Origin: Flemingiibacterium sp045636265
GTDB lineage: Bacteria > Bacillota > Clostridia > Oscillospirales > CAG-272
Length of the DNA stretch: 64,000 nt
Assembly: GCA_045636265.1 (NCBI GenBank)
Contig: JAZTXD010000141.1
Location: 1-64,000, forward strand
Direction: 5' to 3'
Of this stretch, positions 1 to 8,061 are shown in pieces (the first letter of the stretch is position 1; the number at the start of each line of letters is the position of its first letter). The notes beneath the pieces are model-generated. The model searched no databases, was not told the origin of the DNA, and saw only the letters and a list, made by a program, of their open reading frames with translations. Both the position numbers and the translations under genes were made by a program.

Positions 1-288
1 GAGAGTTTTGCCCTGGAGGATCTCGCCTGCCATAGCAGCAGAGTGAGTCATACCGGAGCATCCGCAGGTTTCAACGAGGGCTTCCTCGATGATACCTTCC
101 TTAACGTTAAGTGTCAGCTTGCACATACCCTGCTGAGGAGCGCACCAGCCGATACCGTGGGAGAGACCGGAAATATCCTTGATCTCATAAGCCTTTACCC
201 ATCTGCCCTCTTCGGGAATGGGAGCGGGACCGTGCTTGGGACCCTTGGCTACACAACACATCTGTTCAACTTCGTGAGTATAGTTCAT
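1..288 (-). CDS. NifU-like iron-sulfur cluster assembly scaffold protein (partial, N-terminal 96 residues)
   Basis: The visible part starts MNYTHEVEQMCCVAKGPKHG and contains CAPQQGMCKLTL and VETCGCSGMTH. This pattern of conserved cysteines is what I recognise from the clostridial Fe-S scaffold family that is usually encoded next to a GGGtGRT protein. Such proteins are thought to hold a nascent Fe-S cluster in the cytoplasm; the exact role in this subfamily is poorly known. The ATG at 288 has a good ribosome site (AAAGGAG) seven to ten bases upstream on the minus strand. The reading frame stays open to the window edge, so the C-terminal half and any GGGtGRT partner lie outside. Confidence 0.8.
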   Translation of the reverse strand, partial: MNYTHEVEQMCCVAKGPKHGPAPIPEEGRWVKAYEIKDISGLSHGIGWCAPQQGMCKLTLNVKEGIIEEALVETCGCSGMTHSAAMAGEILQGKTL

Positions 289-689
289 GTTTATATCTCC
301 TTTATATTATTTTTATTATTATTTGCCGAATTGCACAATATATGCAAATACGGCGTTTCTTCGGCACGATAGCGCCGAGAGGACACGAAGGGCTTTGCCC
401 CTCGTACTCCCCAGTCGGGGGAAGGCGTTGCTCTCAAACGCCGATACACCCTTCCCCCGACACCCCCAACCCGTCTCGGCTATCCGAGATTATAGAATTA
501 TCTACAATAGTACGGAAACTTGGTAGCCGAGCCGGGAGGAGCGGAGAGGAGGGCGGAGCGGCGTTTGAGCGCAGCGCCTCCTCTCCCGAGCGACTGTGTG
601 AACAGTCGCGAGTAAACACGAGCGTCCACACGCTCGTAAAAGTCAAAGTGTGGTGAGCGCCGTGGCGCTCTCATTATTATGTAATTAAA
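289..689. repeat. Gene-free stretch packed with inverted repeats
   Basis: No convincing gene lies between the NifU-like gene and pduL. The stretch holds several clear palindromes: GTCGGGGGAAGG at 414-425 with its inverse at 450-461; GGAGAGGAGG at 543-552 with its inverse at 577-586; a perfect 8-bp stem with GTGA loop at 590-609; a perfect 8-bp stem with CCAC loop at 618-637; and a perfect 7-bp stem at 655-670. None has a long T tract, so they are not obvious terminators. They look like a dispersed intergenic repeat. Confidence 0.7.
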
Positions 690-1265
690 TTACTTAATAA
701 TCTCGCCGTAAACTTCGCCGAATGCGCAAGCTGCGTTAGCTTCATCGGTGTCGATGTGCATAGCTGCTGCGAACTTGGGGCTTACGCGGCAAACAACGTC
801 ACCGAAAATGGTGGTGCGGTCTGCGCTCTCAACCTTTACGGATACGATCTCTTTGTCCTCAACGCCGAACTGTGCAGCGTCCTCGGGAGTGATGTGGATG
901 TGACGCTTTGCAACGATAACGCCCTCAGCGATCTCAACCTCACCTGCAGGGCCAACGAGCTTGCAGCCTGCAGAGCCTGCAACGTCGCCGCTCTCACGAA
1001 CAGGAGCGTTTACGCCGAGAGTTCTTGCATCGGTGAAGGAAACTTCAACCTGGGTTGCGGGACGAGCCGGACCGAGGATGATAACGTTTGCGATCTCCTT
1101 CTTGGGGCCAACGAGCTTTACGCGCTCTTCGCATGCGAACTGACCGGGCTGGGAGAGGTCCTTCTTGTGAGTGAGGGTTGCACCCTTGCCGAAGAGCACT
1201 TCGATGTGCTCAGCAGAGAGGTGAACGTGTCTTGCGGAGGTTTCAACAAGTACTTTGTTTGCCAT
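690..1265 (-). CDS. pduL: Phosphate propanoyltransferase / phosphotransacylase, PduL family
   Basis: A 191-residue protein with the two-part PduL (PTAC) fold. It moves an acyl group between coenzyme A and phosphate (acetyl-CoA or propanoyl-CoA to acyl-phosphate), normally feeding an acetate kinase. Visible family signatures are ARHVHLS near the N-terminus and the matching KRHIHITPEDA motif about 130 residues later; these histidines bind the zinc ions. I start at the ATG at 1265 because it has AAGGAAA upstream and matches family N-termini (MANKVLVETSARHVHL); a longer frame from 1310 is unlikely. No microcompartment genes are nearby, so this is probably the housekeeping phosphotransacetylase of an acetogenic fermenter. 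Confidence 0.93.
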   Translation of the reverse strand: MANKVLVETSARHVHLSAEHIEVLFGKGATLTHKKDLSQPGQFACEERVKLVGPKKEIANVIILGPARPATQVEVSFTDARTLGVNAPVRESGDVAGSAGCKLVGPAGEVEIAEGVIVAKRHIHITPEDAAQFGVEDKEIVSVKVESADRTTIFGDVVCRVSPKFAAAMHIDTDEANAACAFGEVYGEIIK

Positions 1266-1318
1266 GATAATATTTCCTTTCAATGTATAAATTATGTTGG
1301 TAAATGCCATACATAAAT

Positions 1319-1347
1319 ATTATACAACATTTTCCGCAAAAAGTAAA
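1319..1347 (-). promoter_or_regulatory. Promoter of pduL
   Basis: On the minus strand TTTACT (1347-1342), a 17-base spacer and TATAAT (1324-1319) lie about 54 bases before the pduL start. Confidence 0.6.
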
Positions 1348-1417
1348 TAATAAAAAGATGAATTTTTGAGAAAACTAATCGCGTATTTCTATGTAAAACG
1401 GCGAAAGGATGCAAAAA

Positions 1418-2089
1418 ATGAGCGATAAATCAAAAAATACGTGTGAAGAAAATCTTGAGGCGATTGAAAAAACGGGCAGTGTCATCACAGATAATAATTC
1501 CGGAGTACAGTGCCTTACCATAATCGGACAGATTGAGGGACACTATCTCCTCGGCGAGAGCGCAAAGACGACAAAGTATGAGCATGTCATACCGCTTCTT
1601 TGTCAGATAGAGGAAAGCAGAGATGTCGGCGGACTGCTTGTGCTGCTTAATACAGTCGGCGGTGATGTTGAAGCCGGACTTGCCATAGCAGAGCTGATCT
1701 CGGGTATGTCAAAGCCCACGGTTTCAATCGTACTCGGCGGAGGACATTCGATAGGCGTACCGCTTGCTGTGTGTGCCAAGCGCTCGTTCATTGTGCCGAG
1801 CGCAACGATGACGATACATCCGGTGAGAACCAACGGTCTTGTCGTCGGTGTACAGCAGAGCTTTGACAATCTCAAAAAAATGCAGGACAGAATCACGGAT
1901 TTTGTTTGCCGCAACAGTAATGTCGAGCGCTCACGATTCTCGGAGCTGATGATGTGTCCCGATGAAATGGCAACCGATATCGGTTCGATAATCGACGGCG
2001 AGGAGGCGGTTTCTATCGGACTTATTGATGAGGTGGGCGGACTGTCGCAGGCGCTGTCCGCGCTTCATGAAATGATGAAGGAAAAATAA
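1418..2089 (+). CDS. ClpP/TepA-like serine protease
   Basis: A 223-residue cytoplasmic protein of the ClpP-crotonase superfamily. It keeps the TepA-type nucleophile motif GGGHSIGVP, the candidate catalytic histidine in MTIHPVRT and an acidic residue in the DIGSIIDGEEAVSIGLID segment, so the catalytic triad appears intact. TepA-type proteins have been linked to degradation of signal peptides or membrane-associated proteins; the substrate here is unknown. An in-frame ATG at 1409 overlaps the GAAAGGA ribosome site, so the ATG at 1418, eight bases after it, is the better start. A weak TTGAGA / TATGTA promoter pair is visible at 1366-1395. It stands alone. Confidence 0.82.
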   Translation: MSDKSKNTCEENLEAIEKTGSVITDNNSGVQCLTIIGQIEGHYLLGESAKTTKYEHVIPLLCQIEESRDVGGLLVLLNTVGGDVEAGLAIAELISGMSKPTVSIVLGGGHSIGVPLAVCAKRSFIVPSATMTIHPVRTNGLVVGVQQSFDNLKKMQDRITDFVCRNSNVERSRFSELMMCPDEMATDIGSIIDGEEAVSIGLIDEVGGLSQALSALHEMMKEK

Positions 2090-2131
2090 AAAACACCGTT
2101 ATACCGCAATATGGGAGGAGCAAGCACGGTC

Positions 2132-2245
2132 ACCCTCATCACCCGCTAACGCGGGAGCTTCTCCCGGGAGAAGCCTATTATGCAAGAATTAAGTCGCATC
2201 TAGCCTTCCCTTGGGGGAAGGTGGCGCGAAGCGCCGGATGAGGGT
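2132..2245. repeat. MITE-like palindromic element, related to the arms of the DUF559 element at 10.85-11.3 kb
   Basis: Ends are a 9-bp inverted repeat, ACCCTCATC at 2132-2140 and GATGAGGGT at 2237-2245. Inside lie a perfect 18-bp palindrome (2157-2174), a CCTTCCC/GGGGAAGG stem (2204-2221) and a GGCGC-GAA-GCGCC hairpin (2223-2235). The right half has the same order of parts as the left arm of the element at 10854-10903: CTCCC-type stem, TGGC, a GCGAAGC hairpin and a GAGGG end. Confidence 0.65.
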
Positions 2246-2262
2246 TCCAAGAGCTCCCAATA

Positions 2263-2291
2263 TTGACATTTTCCTCTGTTTGTTGTACAAT
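2263..2291 (+). promoter_or_regulatory. Consensus promoter for the gene at 2324
   Basis: TTGACA at 2263-2268, a 17-base spacer, and TACAAT at 2286-2291. It begins just outside the palindromic element that ends at 2245. Confidence 0.8.
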
Positions 2292-2323
2292 ATCCTTGTA
2301 TAACGGCAAGAGGAGGTGCGCAC

Positions 2324-3079
2324 GTGGTAACCGAAGAAGAGAAAATACGCTTTAATGAATGTGTAAGTGGCGTTCTTTCAGGGAAATCCGAACCGGGCGG
2401 AATCGGTACTCTCGGTGAGCGCACGCTCCATGCTATACTCAAGCTTTTCTTGGAGCCGGACACTTCTTGTCATGAACAAAAGGTTGGACGTCACGTTGCC
2501 GATATACTCTGCGGCGACGAAATAACCGAGATACAAACTCGCGCTTTCTCCGCTTTAAGGAAAAAGCTTTCGGCATATCGCGGCAAGTACCGCGTAACGG
2601 TCGTGTATCCCATCGACCGCACAAAATATATCTCGTGGATCGATCCCGAAACCGGCGAGGTGACCGAGCGTCACAAGTCGCCAAAGCGCGGCGAGGCATG
2701 GCAGATACTGCGTGAGCTTTACGCGCTGTGCCCCATAATGCCGCTCGAAGATGTGCGGTTCATGCTTGTTTTCGTAAACACCGAGGAATACCGTGTACTC
2801 TCGGGCAGGAGCCGCGATAAAAAGCATTTCGGTGCGGCGAGATATGAGCGCATCCCAACAGAGCTTTGCGACATAGTAACACTCGAAGCGCCCGAGGATT
2901 TTGCGGCACTGATACCGCCCGCACTCGGTGACACATTCAGCGCGGCAGAGTTTGCAAAGACGGCAAAGATGACACCTAGGGCGTCAGGATACGCCATGCG
3001 TGCGCTGACAACGCTCGGCGTTATCGAGCACACATCAAACGAGGGTAGGGCATATATCTATACTCGAAAATACAAATGA
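2324..3079 (+). CDS. Nuclease-like protein with C-terminal winged helix
   Basis: A 251-residue protein I cannot assign to a named family. The first ~90 residues carry a pattern like the PD-(D/E)xK nuclease fold: an early glutamate in GERTLHAIL, an aspartate in GRHVADI and ITEIQTR about 12 residues later (E-x-Q in place of E-x-K). The last ~55 residues (TFSAAEFAKTAKMTPRAS onward, then LTTLGVIEH) look like a winged helix-turn-helix ending in a beta hairpin. The start is GTG, set by AGGAGG at 2311-2316 with a 7-base gap and a consensus promoter. This could be a sequence-specific nuclease or a repair protein; function is inference. Confidence 0.6.
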   Translation: MVTEEEKIRFNECVSGVLSGKSEPGGIGTLGERTLHAILKLFLEPDTSCHEQKVGRHVADILCGDEITEIQTRAFSALRKKLSAYRGKYRVTVVYPIDRTKYISWIDPETGEVTERHKSPKRGEAWQILRELYALCPIMPLEDVRFMLVFVNTEEYRVLSGRSRDKKHFGAARYERIPTELCDIVTLEAPEDFAALIPPALGDTFSAAEFAKTAKMTPRASGYAMRALTTLGVIEHTSNEGRAYIYTRKYK

Positions 3080-3112
3080 AGTGTCCGCGTTGCCAAAAGA
3101 CGCGGACACTTT

Positions 3113-5089
3113 TTATAATATTGCGGTTGTGAGCATGCAGAGAAGTATGCCTATCACAGTTGGAATTATAAATGCGAGCAGAGTATAGCCAACGCTGCCT
3201 GTTTCTTTTTTTACTGTCAGAAGCGTTGTTGAGCACGGGAAGTGGAACAGCGTCAGTATAATCATGTTAAGATACTGCAAAGCGCCCCAGCCGTTGGCTT
3301 CGAGTACTGAAGCAATTCCCACATCGGCTCCGAGCGTGCCCGTTTGGCTGTATATCATCACAACAAGCGGCAGAACTATTTCGTTTGCCGGAAACGCGAG
3401 TATAAATGCGCATATCACAGCGCCGTCAAGCCCGAGAAGCATTCCGAGTCCGTCAAGCGCCGCCGCCATGTGCGCCAGCAGCGTAGCTCCGCCAAAGCTG
3501 ATATTGGCAAGCAGCCATATTATAAGTCCTGCCGGTGCGGCAACTGCCGCCGCACGTGCCAGAACGAACAAGGTTCTGTCAAACACGGAGCGCACGATAA
3601 CCGAACCGATTTCGGGTTTGCGGTATGAGGGAAGCTCCAACGTGAAGCTTGACGGCTTACCGCGAAGCAGAGTTACTGACAGCAGCTTTGACACCGCAAG
3701 TGTAACAAGCACCCCCGCTACAACGGCACATAGCATTATGAGCGCCCCCAAAATGCCGCGTCCCGACGATACTGTGCCGGCTGTAAGAAGTGCCGCCATT
3801 GCGATAAGTATCGGAAAGCGTCCGTTGCATGGCATGAAGTTGTTTGTGAGTATTGCGATGATACGTTCCCGCGGCGAATCTATGATGCGGCATCCCACAA
3901 CGCCGGCGGCGTTGCATCCAAGACCCATGCACATGGTCAGCGCTTGCTTTCCACATGCGTTTGCTTTGGAAAATGCGCCGTCAAGATTGAATGCGATGCG
4001 CCCGAGAAGTCCAAGGTCTTCCATAAGCGTGAAGAGAGGGAAGAATATCGCCATTGGCGGAAGCATTACGGATACCACGCGAAAGAGTGTGCGAAACACA
4101 CCGAGAACAAGTGCATCGTGAACTGCCCCGGGCAGAAAATCGGTGACACTGTAAAGCCAGCGCTCCAGATGCGAGAACAGAACGCCGAGTGCGGCAGAGG
4201 GATAGTTTGAACCGACAATAGTGAGATAAAAAATGCCTGCAAGCATCAAAAGCATTATTGGGATCGAGAGGATCTTGTGAGTGACTATTCTGTCGATCCT
4301 CATATCGCGCTCGCTGTAGCCGCGCGTGCCTTGGTTCTTATACTTCACAACCTCGCAGGCAATCGACTCCGCTAAAATTACGGGACGTGAGAGCAGTATG
4401 CGCTCACGCTCGGGACTGTCCTCACGAAGCCACATGTCAATTATTTCCCCACGTGTCATAGCGTTGTTTGCCTGAAGCTTTTTTATTTCATCTTCAAGCT
4501 CCTGCGTATATCTGAGCGGTGTTGCCGGTTTTGTTTTTGGGACGTGTGACACATCACGTATTGTTTCACAAAGCTCACGAAGTCCCTCGCGTTTTTTTGC
4601 GCTTGTTTTGATTACGGGAACTCCGAGAAGCTCGGATAGTTTTTTTGTATTCACGGTGATTCCACGTTTTTTTGCTTCGTCCGCAAGGTTGACGCACACT
4701 ATGACGCGCGGCGTAAGCTCAATTATCTGAAGCGCAAGTGAAAGTCCCCGTTCGATGTTGGTGGCATCGCACACTGCAACTACAACATCAGCATTGTTAT
4801 TTATGATGTAATCCCTTGCTATCTCCTCCTCCGGAGAGTTGGCACGTATGGAATAGGTTCCCGGCAGATCTACAAATGTTATGTCCTCGGCTCTTGAGTG
4901 ACCTATAGCGCTTTCGACGGTTTTGCCCGTCCAGTTTCCCGTATGCTGATCAAGGCCCGTGAGTGCATTGAAAAGCGAGCTTTTGCCGACATTCGGATTG
5001 CCGGCAAGCGCACATGTGTATGACAGTTTATCACATGATTTTGCCGATTTGTGCGCCGATTTTCCGATAGAGCTTCGTGTCAGTCCCAT
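3113..5089 (-). CDS. feoB: Ferrous iron transporter FeoB
   Basis: A 658-residue membrane GTPase that imports Fe(II). The cytosolic N-terminal G domain shows GNPNVGKSS (G1), the DLPG G3 motif in TFVDLPGTYS, and NLAD (G4). After about residue 270 it becomes a polytopic transporter with repeated membrane segments and the two Gate regions; CMGLGCNAAG with its conserved cysteines is visible. Length is close to the usual 650-700 for Gram-positive FeoB. Its ATG overlaps the end of feoA by 10 bases, so the two are co-translated. No separate FeoC is seen. It converges with the gene that ends at 3079. Confidence 0.96.
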   Translation of the reverse strand: MGLTRSSIGKSAHKSAKSCDKLSYTCALAGNPNVGKSSLFNALTGLDQHTGNWTGKTVESAIGHSRAEDITFVDLPGTYSIRANSPEEEIARDYIINNNADVVVAVCDATNIERGLSLALQIIELTPRVIVCVNLADEAKKRGITVNTKKLSELLGVPVIKTSAKKREGLRELCETIRDVSHVPKTKPATPLRYTQELEDEIKKLQANNAMTRGEIIDMWLREDSPERERILLSRPVILAESIACEVVKYKNQGTRGYSERDMRIDRIVTHKILSIPIMLLMLAGIFYLTIVGSNYPSAALGVLFSHLERWLYSVTDFLPGAVHDALVLGVFRTLFRVVSVMLPPMAIFFPLFTLMEDLGLLGRIAFNLDGAFSKANACGKQALTMCMGLGCNAAGVVGCRIIDSPRERIIAILTNNFMPCNGRFPILIAMAALLTAGTVSSGRGILGALIMLCAVVAGVLVTLAVSKLLSVTLLRGKPSSFTLELPSYRKPEIGSVIVRSVFDRTLFVLARAAAVAAPAGLIIWLLANISFGGATLLAHMAAALDGLGMLLGLDGAVICAFILAFPANEIVLPLVVMIYSQTGTLGADVGIASVLEANGWGALQYLNMIILTLFHFPCSTTLLTVKKETGSVGYTLLAFIIPTVIGILLCMLTTAIL

Positions 5090-5319
5090 GTTATTTCAGG
5101 TGACATTTGCACCCGTATACAGCATGCATCACTGCGCCGCAGGGCGATCAGCGTTCCGCGCACAAGATATGCCAGCGGCCCACCGAGCGCCGAGGCGGCG
5201 ACGCACTTCACCTTTGTTCCCGCAACAAAACCAAGCTCGCAAAGTCTGCGGCGGATATCTGTTTTCGATATATCATAAACATATGCCGTCTGCCCCGGCA
5301 TAAGATCGGATAAATACAA
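5080..5319 (-). CDS. feoA: FeoA, ferrous iron transport accessory protein
   Basis: A ~79-residue SH3-like FeoA protein that assists FeoB. Recognisable features are LSDLMPGQTAYV, RRRLCELGFVAGTKV and a C-terminal GTLIALRRSDACCIRV strand. The upstream GGAGGTGAT (5335-5327 on the minus strand) is a near-perfect ribosome site, which makes the TTG at 5319 the likely start. The GTG inside that ribosome site (5331) would add four residues and is less likely. A TATAAT box at 5347-5342 lies so close that the transcript leader would be only a few bases long. Confidence 0.9.
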   Translation of the reverse strand: MYLSDLMPGQTAYVYDISKTDIRRRLCELGFVAGTKVKCVAASALGGPLAYLVRGTLIALRRSDACCIRVQMSPEITWD

Positions 5320-5420
5320 TATTGTAATCACCTCCGATACTATTATATTCCGAAAGGCTTCGGCTGTTAGTTGAGCTTGAAGATAATGACGGGGGTGCGG
5401 CAGTATATTGCGTTTTGTAC

Positions 5421-5449
5421 TTGATTTGTTGGGGAATATGTGATATAAT
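5421..5449 (+). promoter_or_regulatory. Promoter of the M20 peptidase gene
   Basis: TTGATT at 5421-5426, 17-base spacer, TATAAT at 5444-5449, about 30 bases before the start codon. Confidence 0.75.
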
Positions 5450-5480
5450 TATTCTAAATTAAAATATGAGAGGCGACTCT

Positions 5481-6596
5481 ATGATAAAACAGTATATACA
5501 GGCTCACAGAGCCGAGGTTTATAAAATAATAGAGGATCTTTGCGAACTCCCGGCGCCGTCACATTTTGAGGATGCGCGAGCGGAGTATTGCAAGCGATGG
5601 CTTGAGGGTATCGGTGCCAAGGGAGTTTACATCGACTCCGCAAAGAACGTCATATTTCCCGTAAACTGTGAGGACAGCCGAAATATAACGGTGTTCTGCG
5701 CTCACACGGATACAGTTTTCCCCGACACGGAGCCGATGCCGTATTTCGACGACGGCGAGCGTATCCACAGTCCCGGTGTGGCGGACGATACCGCGAGCGT
5801 GGCGGTTCTTCTTCTCATGGCGAAATATTTTGTGGTGAACGGTTTGCCCCGTGACAAAAGCTTTATGTTCGTTTGCAACTCATGCGAGGAGGGGCTTGGC
5901 AACCTCAAGGGGACACGCCAGCTTTTCTCCGACTTTGTGGGGAGAATTGCCAGATTTATATCCTTTGACGCGCAGTACAATATGCTCTACGACGGCTGTG
6001 TCGGCTCACACCGATATGAAGTAACCGTGAAGACCGAGGGCGGACATTCGTTTTACGCTTTTGGAAATAGTAACGCGATTGCCGTGATATCAAATATAGT
6101 TTCCGAGATATACGACATTAAGGTTCCGCCAAAAGAGGGAACACGCACCACATATAATATTGGCACAGTAAGCGGCGGAACCTCTGTCAACACCGTTGCA
6201 CAGGAAGCCGCAATCCTTTGCGAATACCGCTCGGACGATATGGAATGCCTTGATTTTATGAAAAATGAATTTGAGGGGGTATTTAGTAAGAAGCGCGGTG
6301 ATGACGTTGAAGTCATTGTCAAAAAAGTTGGCGACAGACCGTGTGGTGAGGTTGAGAGCGAAAAGATCGAGGAACTTAAAAGAGTTGCCGTGCCGATAAT
6401 TGAAGATGTTATCGTCGAGAGTGTTCGCTTTGGACGGGCATCGACTGACTGCAATATACCGCTTTCGCTTTGTGTGCCTGCTATTTGTATAGGTGTTAAT
6501 AAGCATGACGGCGTACACACAAGGGAAGAGTGGGTTGACAAGGAATCGATAATAAAGGGTCTTGAGGTCGCGATAAAGATAGGACTTGAGCTGTAA
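5481..6596 (+). CDS. M20-family zinc metallopeptidase
   Basis: A 371-residue cytoplasmic di-zinc peptidase or deacylase. Metal ligands and catalytic residues are visible in order: AHTDT (H and the following D), SPGVADDTAS (bridging D), CNSCEEGLGN (catalytic and metal E), SFDAQ, and DGVHTREEW (last histidine). The dimerisation lid domain lies between about residues 180 and 290. It resembles peptidase T-like clostridial M20 proteins, but the substrate cannot be read from the sequence. I start at ATG 5481 because GAGAGG lies seven bases upstream; the ATG at 5466 would place the ribosome site inside the gene. It heads a run of co-directional genes to about 11.3 kb. Confidence 0.87.
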   Translation: MIKQYIQAHRAEVYKIIEDLCELPAPSHFEDARAEYCKRWLEGIGAKGVYIDSAKNVIFPVNCEDSRNITVFCAHTDTVFPDTEPMPYFDDGERIHSPGVADDTASVAVLLLMAKYFVVNGLPRDKSFMFVCNSCEEGLGNLKGTRQLFSDFVGRIARFISFDAQYNMLYDGCVGSHRYEVTVKTEGGHSFYAFGNSNAIAVISNIVSEIYDIKVPPKEGTRTTYNIGTVSGGTSVNTVAQEAAILCEYRSDDMECLDFMKNEFEGVFSKKRGDDVEVIVKKVGDRPCGEVESEKIEELKRVAVPIIEDVIVESVRFGRASTDCNIPLSLCVPAICIGVNKHDGVHTREEWVDKESIIKGLEVAIKIGLEL

Positions 6597-6611
6597 TTTT
6601 GGAGGCACATT

Positions 6612-7079
6612 ATGTTTAAAAACAAAGTTGATGGCTTACGGGCAGATATCTGTCTTCACGACTGCGATCTCACCAAAATCGAGCTTGCGGAGAATGCTCT
6701 CACATTATTCTTTGAGGATGGATTTTGGATGCTTGGTCACTCAAACTTTAATCCTTCCGATAAAACGCTCAGAACCGATGCATCACAGGTTGCTTTTGTG
6801 GGATTTGACAGCCAAAGCTCAATTCTGTCTGCTGCATATGTGAACAGATGTGTGTTTTGCCGAAATGGTAAAATTCCGTTTGAGCGATTCATTAAAAGGG
6901 TGAACAGCGGAAAATGGAAGGTTGAAATTTTGGGCGTATATTCTGCGGATAATCAAATATTCTTAAGCGGAATTGTATATCAAAAGGGCAGATGCTACTT
7001 TTTGGATTTTGATGCTGTTATAAAATGTGAAAAGATTGAATACTTTTGGAATGACATTCGCGCTGATCGCGAGTGGTAA
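6612..7079 (+). CDS. Conserved-looking hypothetical protein
   Basis: A 155-residue soluble protein with no family I recognise. It is rich in aromatic and beta-forming stretches (ALTLFFEDGFWMLGH, GKWKVEILGVYS, GRCYFLDFDAVIKC), has three or four scattered cysteines, and no signal peptide or membrane segment. The start has a strong TTTTGGAGG ribosome site. It lies 15 bases after the M20 peptidase and 12 before the dehydrogenase, so it is in the same operon. It may be a ligand-binding or accessory beta protein. Confidence 0.6.
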   Translation: MFKNKVDGLRADICLHDCDLTKIELAENALTLFFEDGFWMLGHSNFNPSDKTLRTDASQVAFVGFDSQSSILSAAYVNRCVFCRNGKIPFERFIKRVNSGKWKVEILGVYSADNQIFLSGIVYQKGRCYFLDFDAVIKCEKIEYFWNDIRADREW

Positions 7080-7091
7080 CGGAGGAATAAT

Positions 7092-8045
7092 ATGAAAATA
7101 GTTGTACTTGACGGCTTTGCCGTAAACCCCGGAGATCTTTCGTGGGATTTTCTTAAAAAATACGGCGAGGTTGAGGTTTTTGCCAAAACCCCCGACAGCG
7201 AGTGTGCCGAGAAATGTGTCGGTGCCACGGCTGTGTACACAAACCGCGCGAAGATTACCGCGGAGCTTCTTGACAAGTGCCCCACGGTGAAATACGTATC
7301 CGCGCTCGGAACCGGATTTGATATGATCGACATCGAAGCCTGCAAGGCGCGCGGTGTTGCGGTTGTTAACATCCCTGCGTATTCCACTGCATCGGTGGCA
7401 CAGCTTACAGTTCAGTTTTTGATGACGCTGTTTGCCGATCTTGACGGTATGCAGGGAATAGTAAAGGAGGGAATGTGGACGGGAATTCCCGGCTATCAGT
7501 ATCAGAAGGTTATGTTCACCGAGCTTGAGGGACTCACCCTCGGACTTATCGGCTGCGGTAACATCGGTATGCGTGTGGCAAAGGTTGCCACTGCGCTCGG
7601 TATGCGCGTTATCGCGCACACGGCGCATGAGCATGCGGACACCGATATCGTAAAGTATGTACCGCTTGACACGCTCCTTAGTGAATCCGATGCAATATCG
7701 CTCCACTGTCCGCTGAGTGACGCGACACGCGGTATGGTGAACGCAGAACTCATAGCTAAAATGAAAGACGGTGTGCGCCTTATCAACACCTCACGCGGTG
7801 CGGTTCTTGTGGAGAGGGACGTTGCCGATGCACTTAACTCCGGCAAAATTGCAGCCGCCGCGCTTGACGTTCTCGCAAACGAGCCGGCACTCCCTGAAAA
7901 TCCGCTTCTCACAGCGAAAAACTGTATCATCACTCCCCACATCGCATGGGCGAGCAAGGCGGCGCGGGAGAGACTTCTTGCGGTTATCGAGGCATCTATT
8001 GATAACTTCGTAAACACCGGTGTGGGACTCAATCGAATTGTGTAA
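7092..8045 (+). CDS. D-2-hydroxyacid dehydrogenase (glycerate dehydrogenase/hydroxypyruvate reductase type)
   Basis: A 317-residue NAD(P)-dependent oxidoreductase that interconverts a D-2-hydroxyacid and a 2-oxoacid. The Rossmann motif GLIGCGNIGMRVAKVA is clear at about residues 150-165. Catalytic residues are present: arginine in INTSRGAVLVERD, glutamate in LDVLANEPAL and histidine in ITPHIAWAS. Length and motif spacing fit HprA-like enzymes; the substrate could be hydroxypyruvate, glyoxylate or another small oxoacid. The ribosome site is CGGAGGAA. The next gene starts 16 bases downstream. Confidence 0.88.
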   Translation: MKIVVLDGFAVNPGDLSWDFLKKYGEVEVFAKTPDSECAEKCVGATAVYTNRAKITAELLDKCPTVKYVSALGTGFDMIDIEACKARGVAVVNIPAYSTASVAQLTVQFLMTLFADLDGMQGIVKEGMWTGIPGYQYQKVMFTELEGLTLGLIGCGNIGMRVAKVATALGMRVIAHTAHEHADTDIVKYVPLDTLLSESDAISLHCPLSDATRGMVNAELIAKMKDGVRLINTSRGAVLVERDVADALNSGKIAAAALDVLANEPALPENPLLTAKNCIITPHIAWASKAARERLLAVIEASIDNFVNTGVGLNRIV

Positions 8046-8061
8046 TTTAGGAGAGATAAAA

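Noticed and set aside
690..1265. A bacterial microcompartment locus around pduL
   Set aside because: No shell protein, aldehyde dehydrogenase or diol dehydratase gene is nearby; stand-alone PduL is common in Clostridia.
3264..4121. 285-codon plus-strand frame
   Set aside because: Antisense to the conserved FeoB coding sequence.
5320..5400. A Fur box or riboswitch ahead of feoAB
   Set aside because: Only a TATAAT and a perfect ribosome site are clear; the leader would be just a few bases, leaving no room for a riboswitch, and no convincing Fur palindrome is seen.
6963..7706. 247-codon minus-strand frame
   Set aside because: Antisense to the hypothetical and dehydrogenase genes, with no ribosome site.
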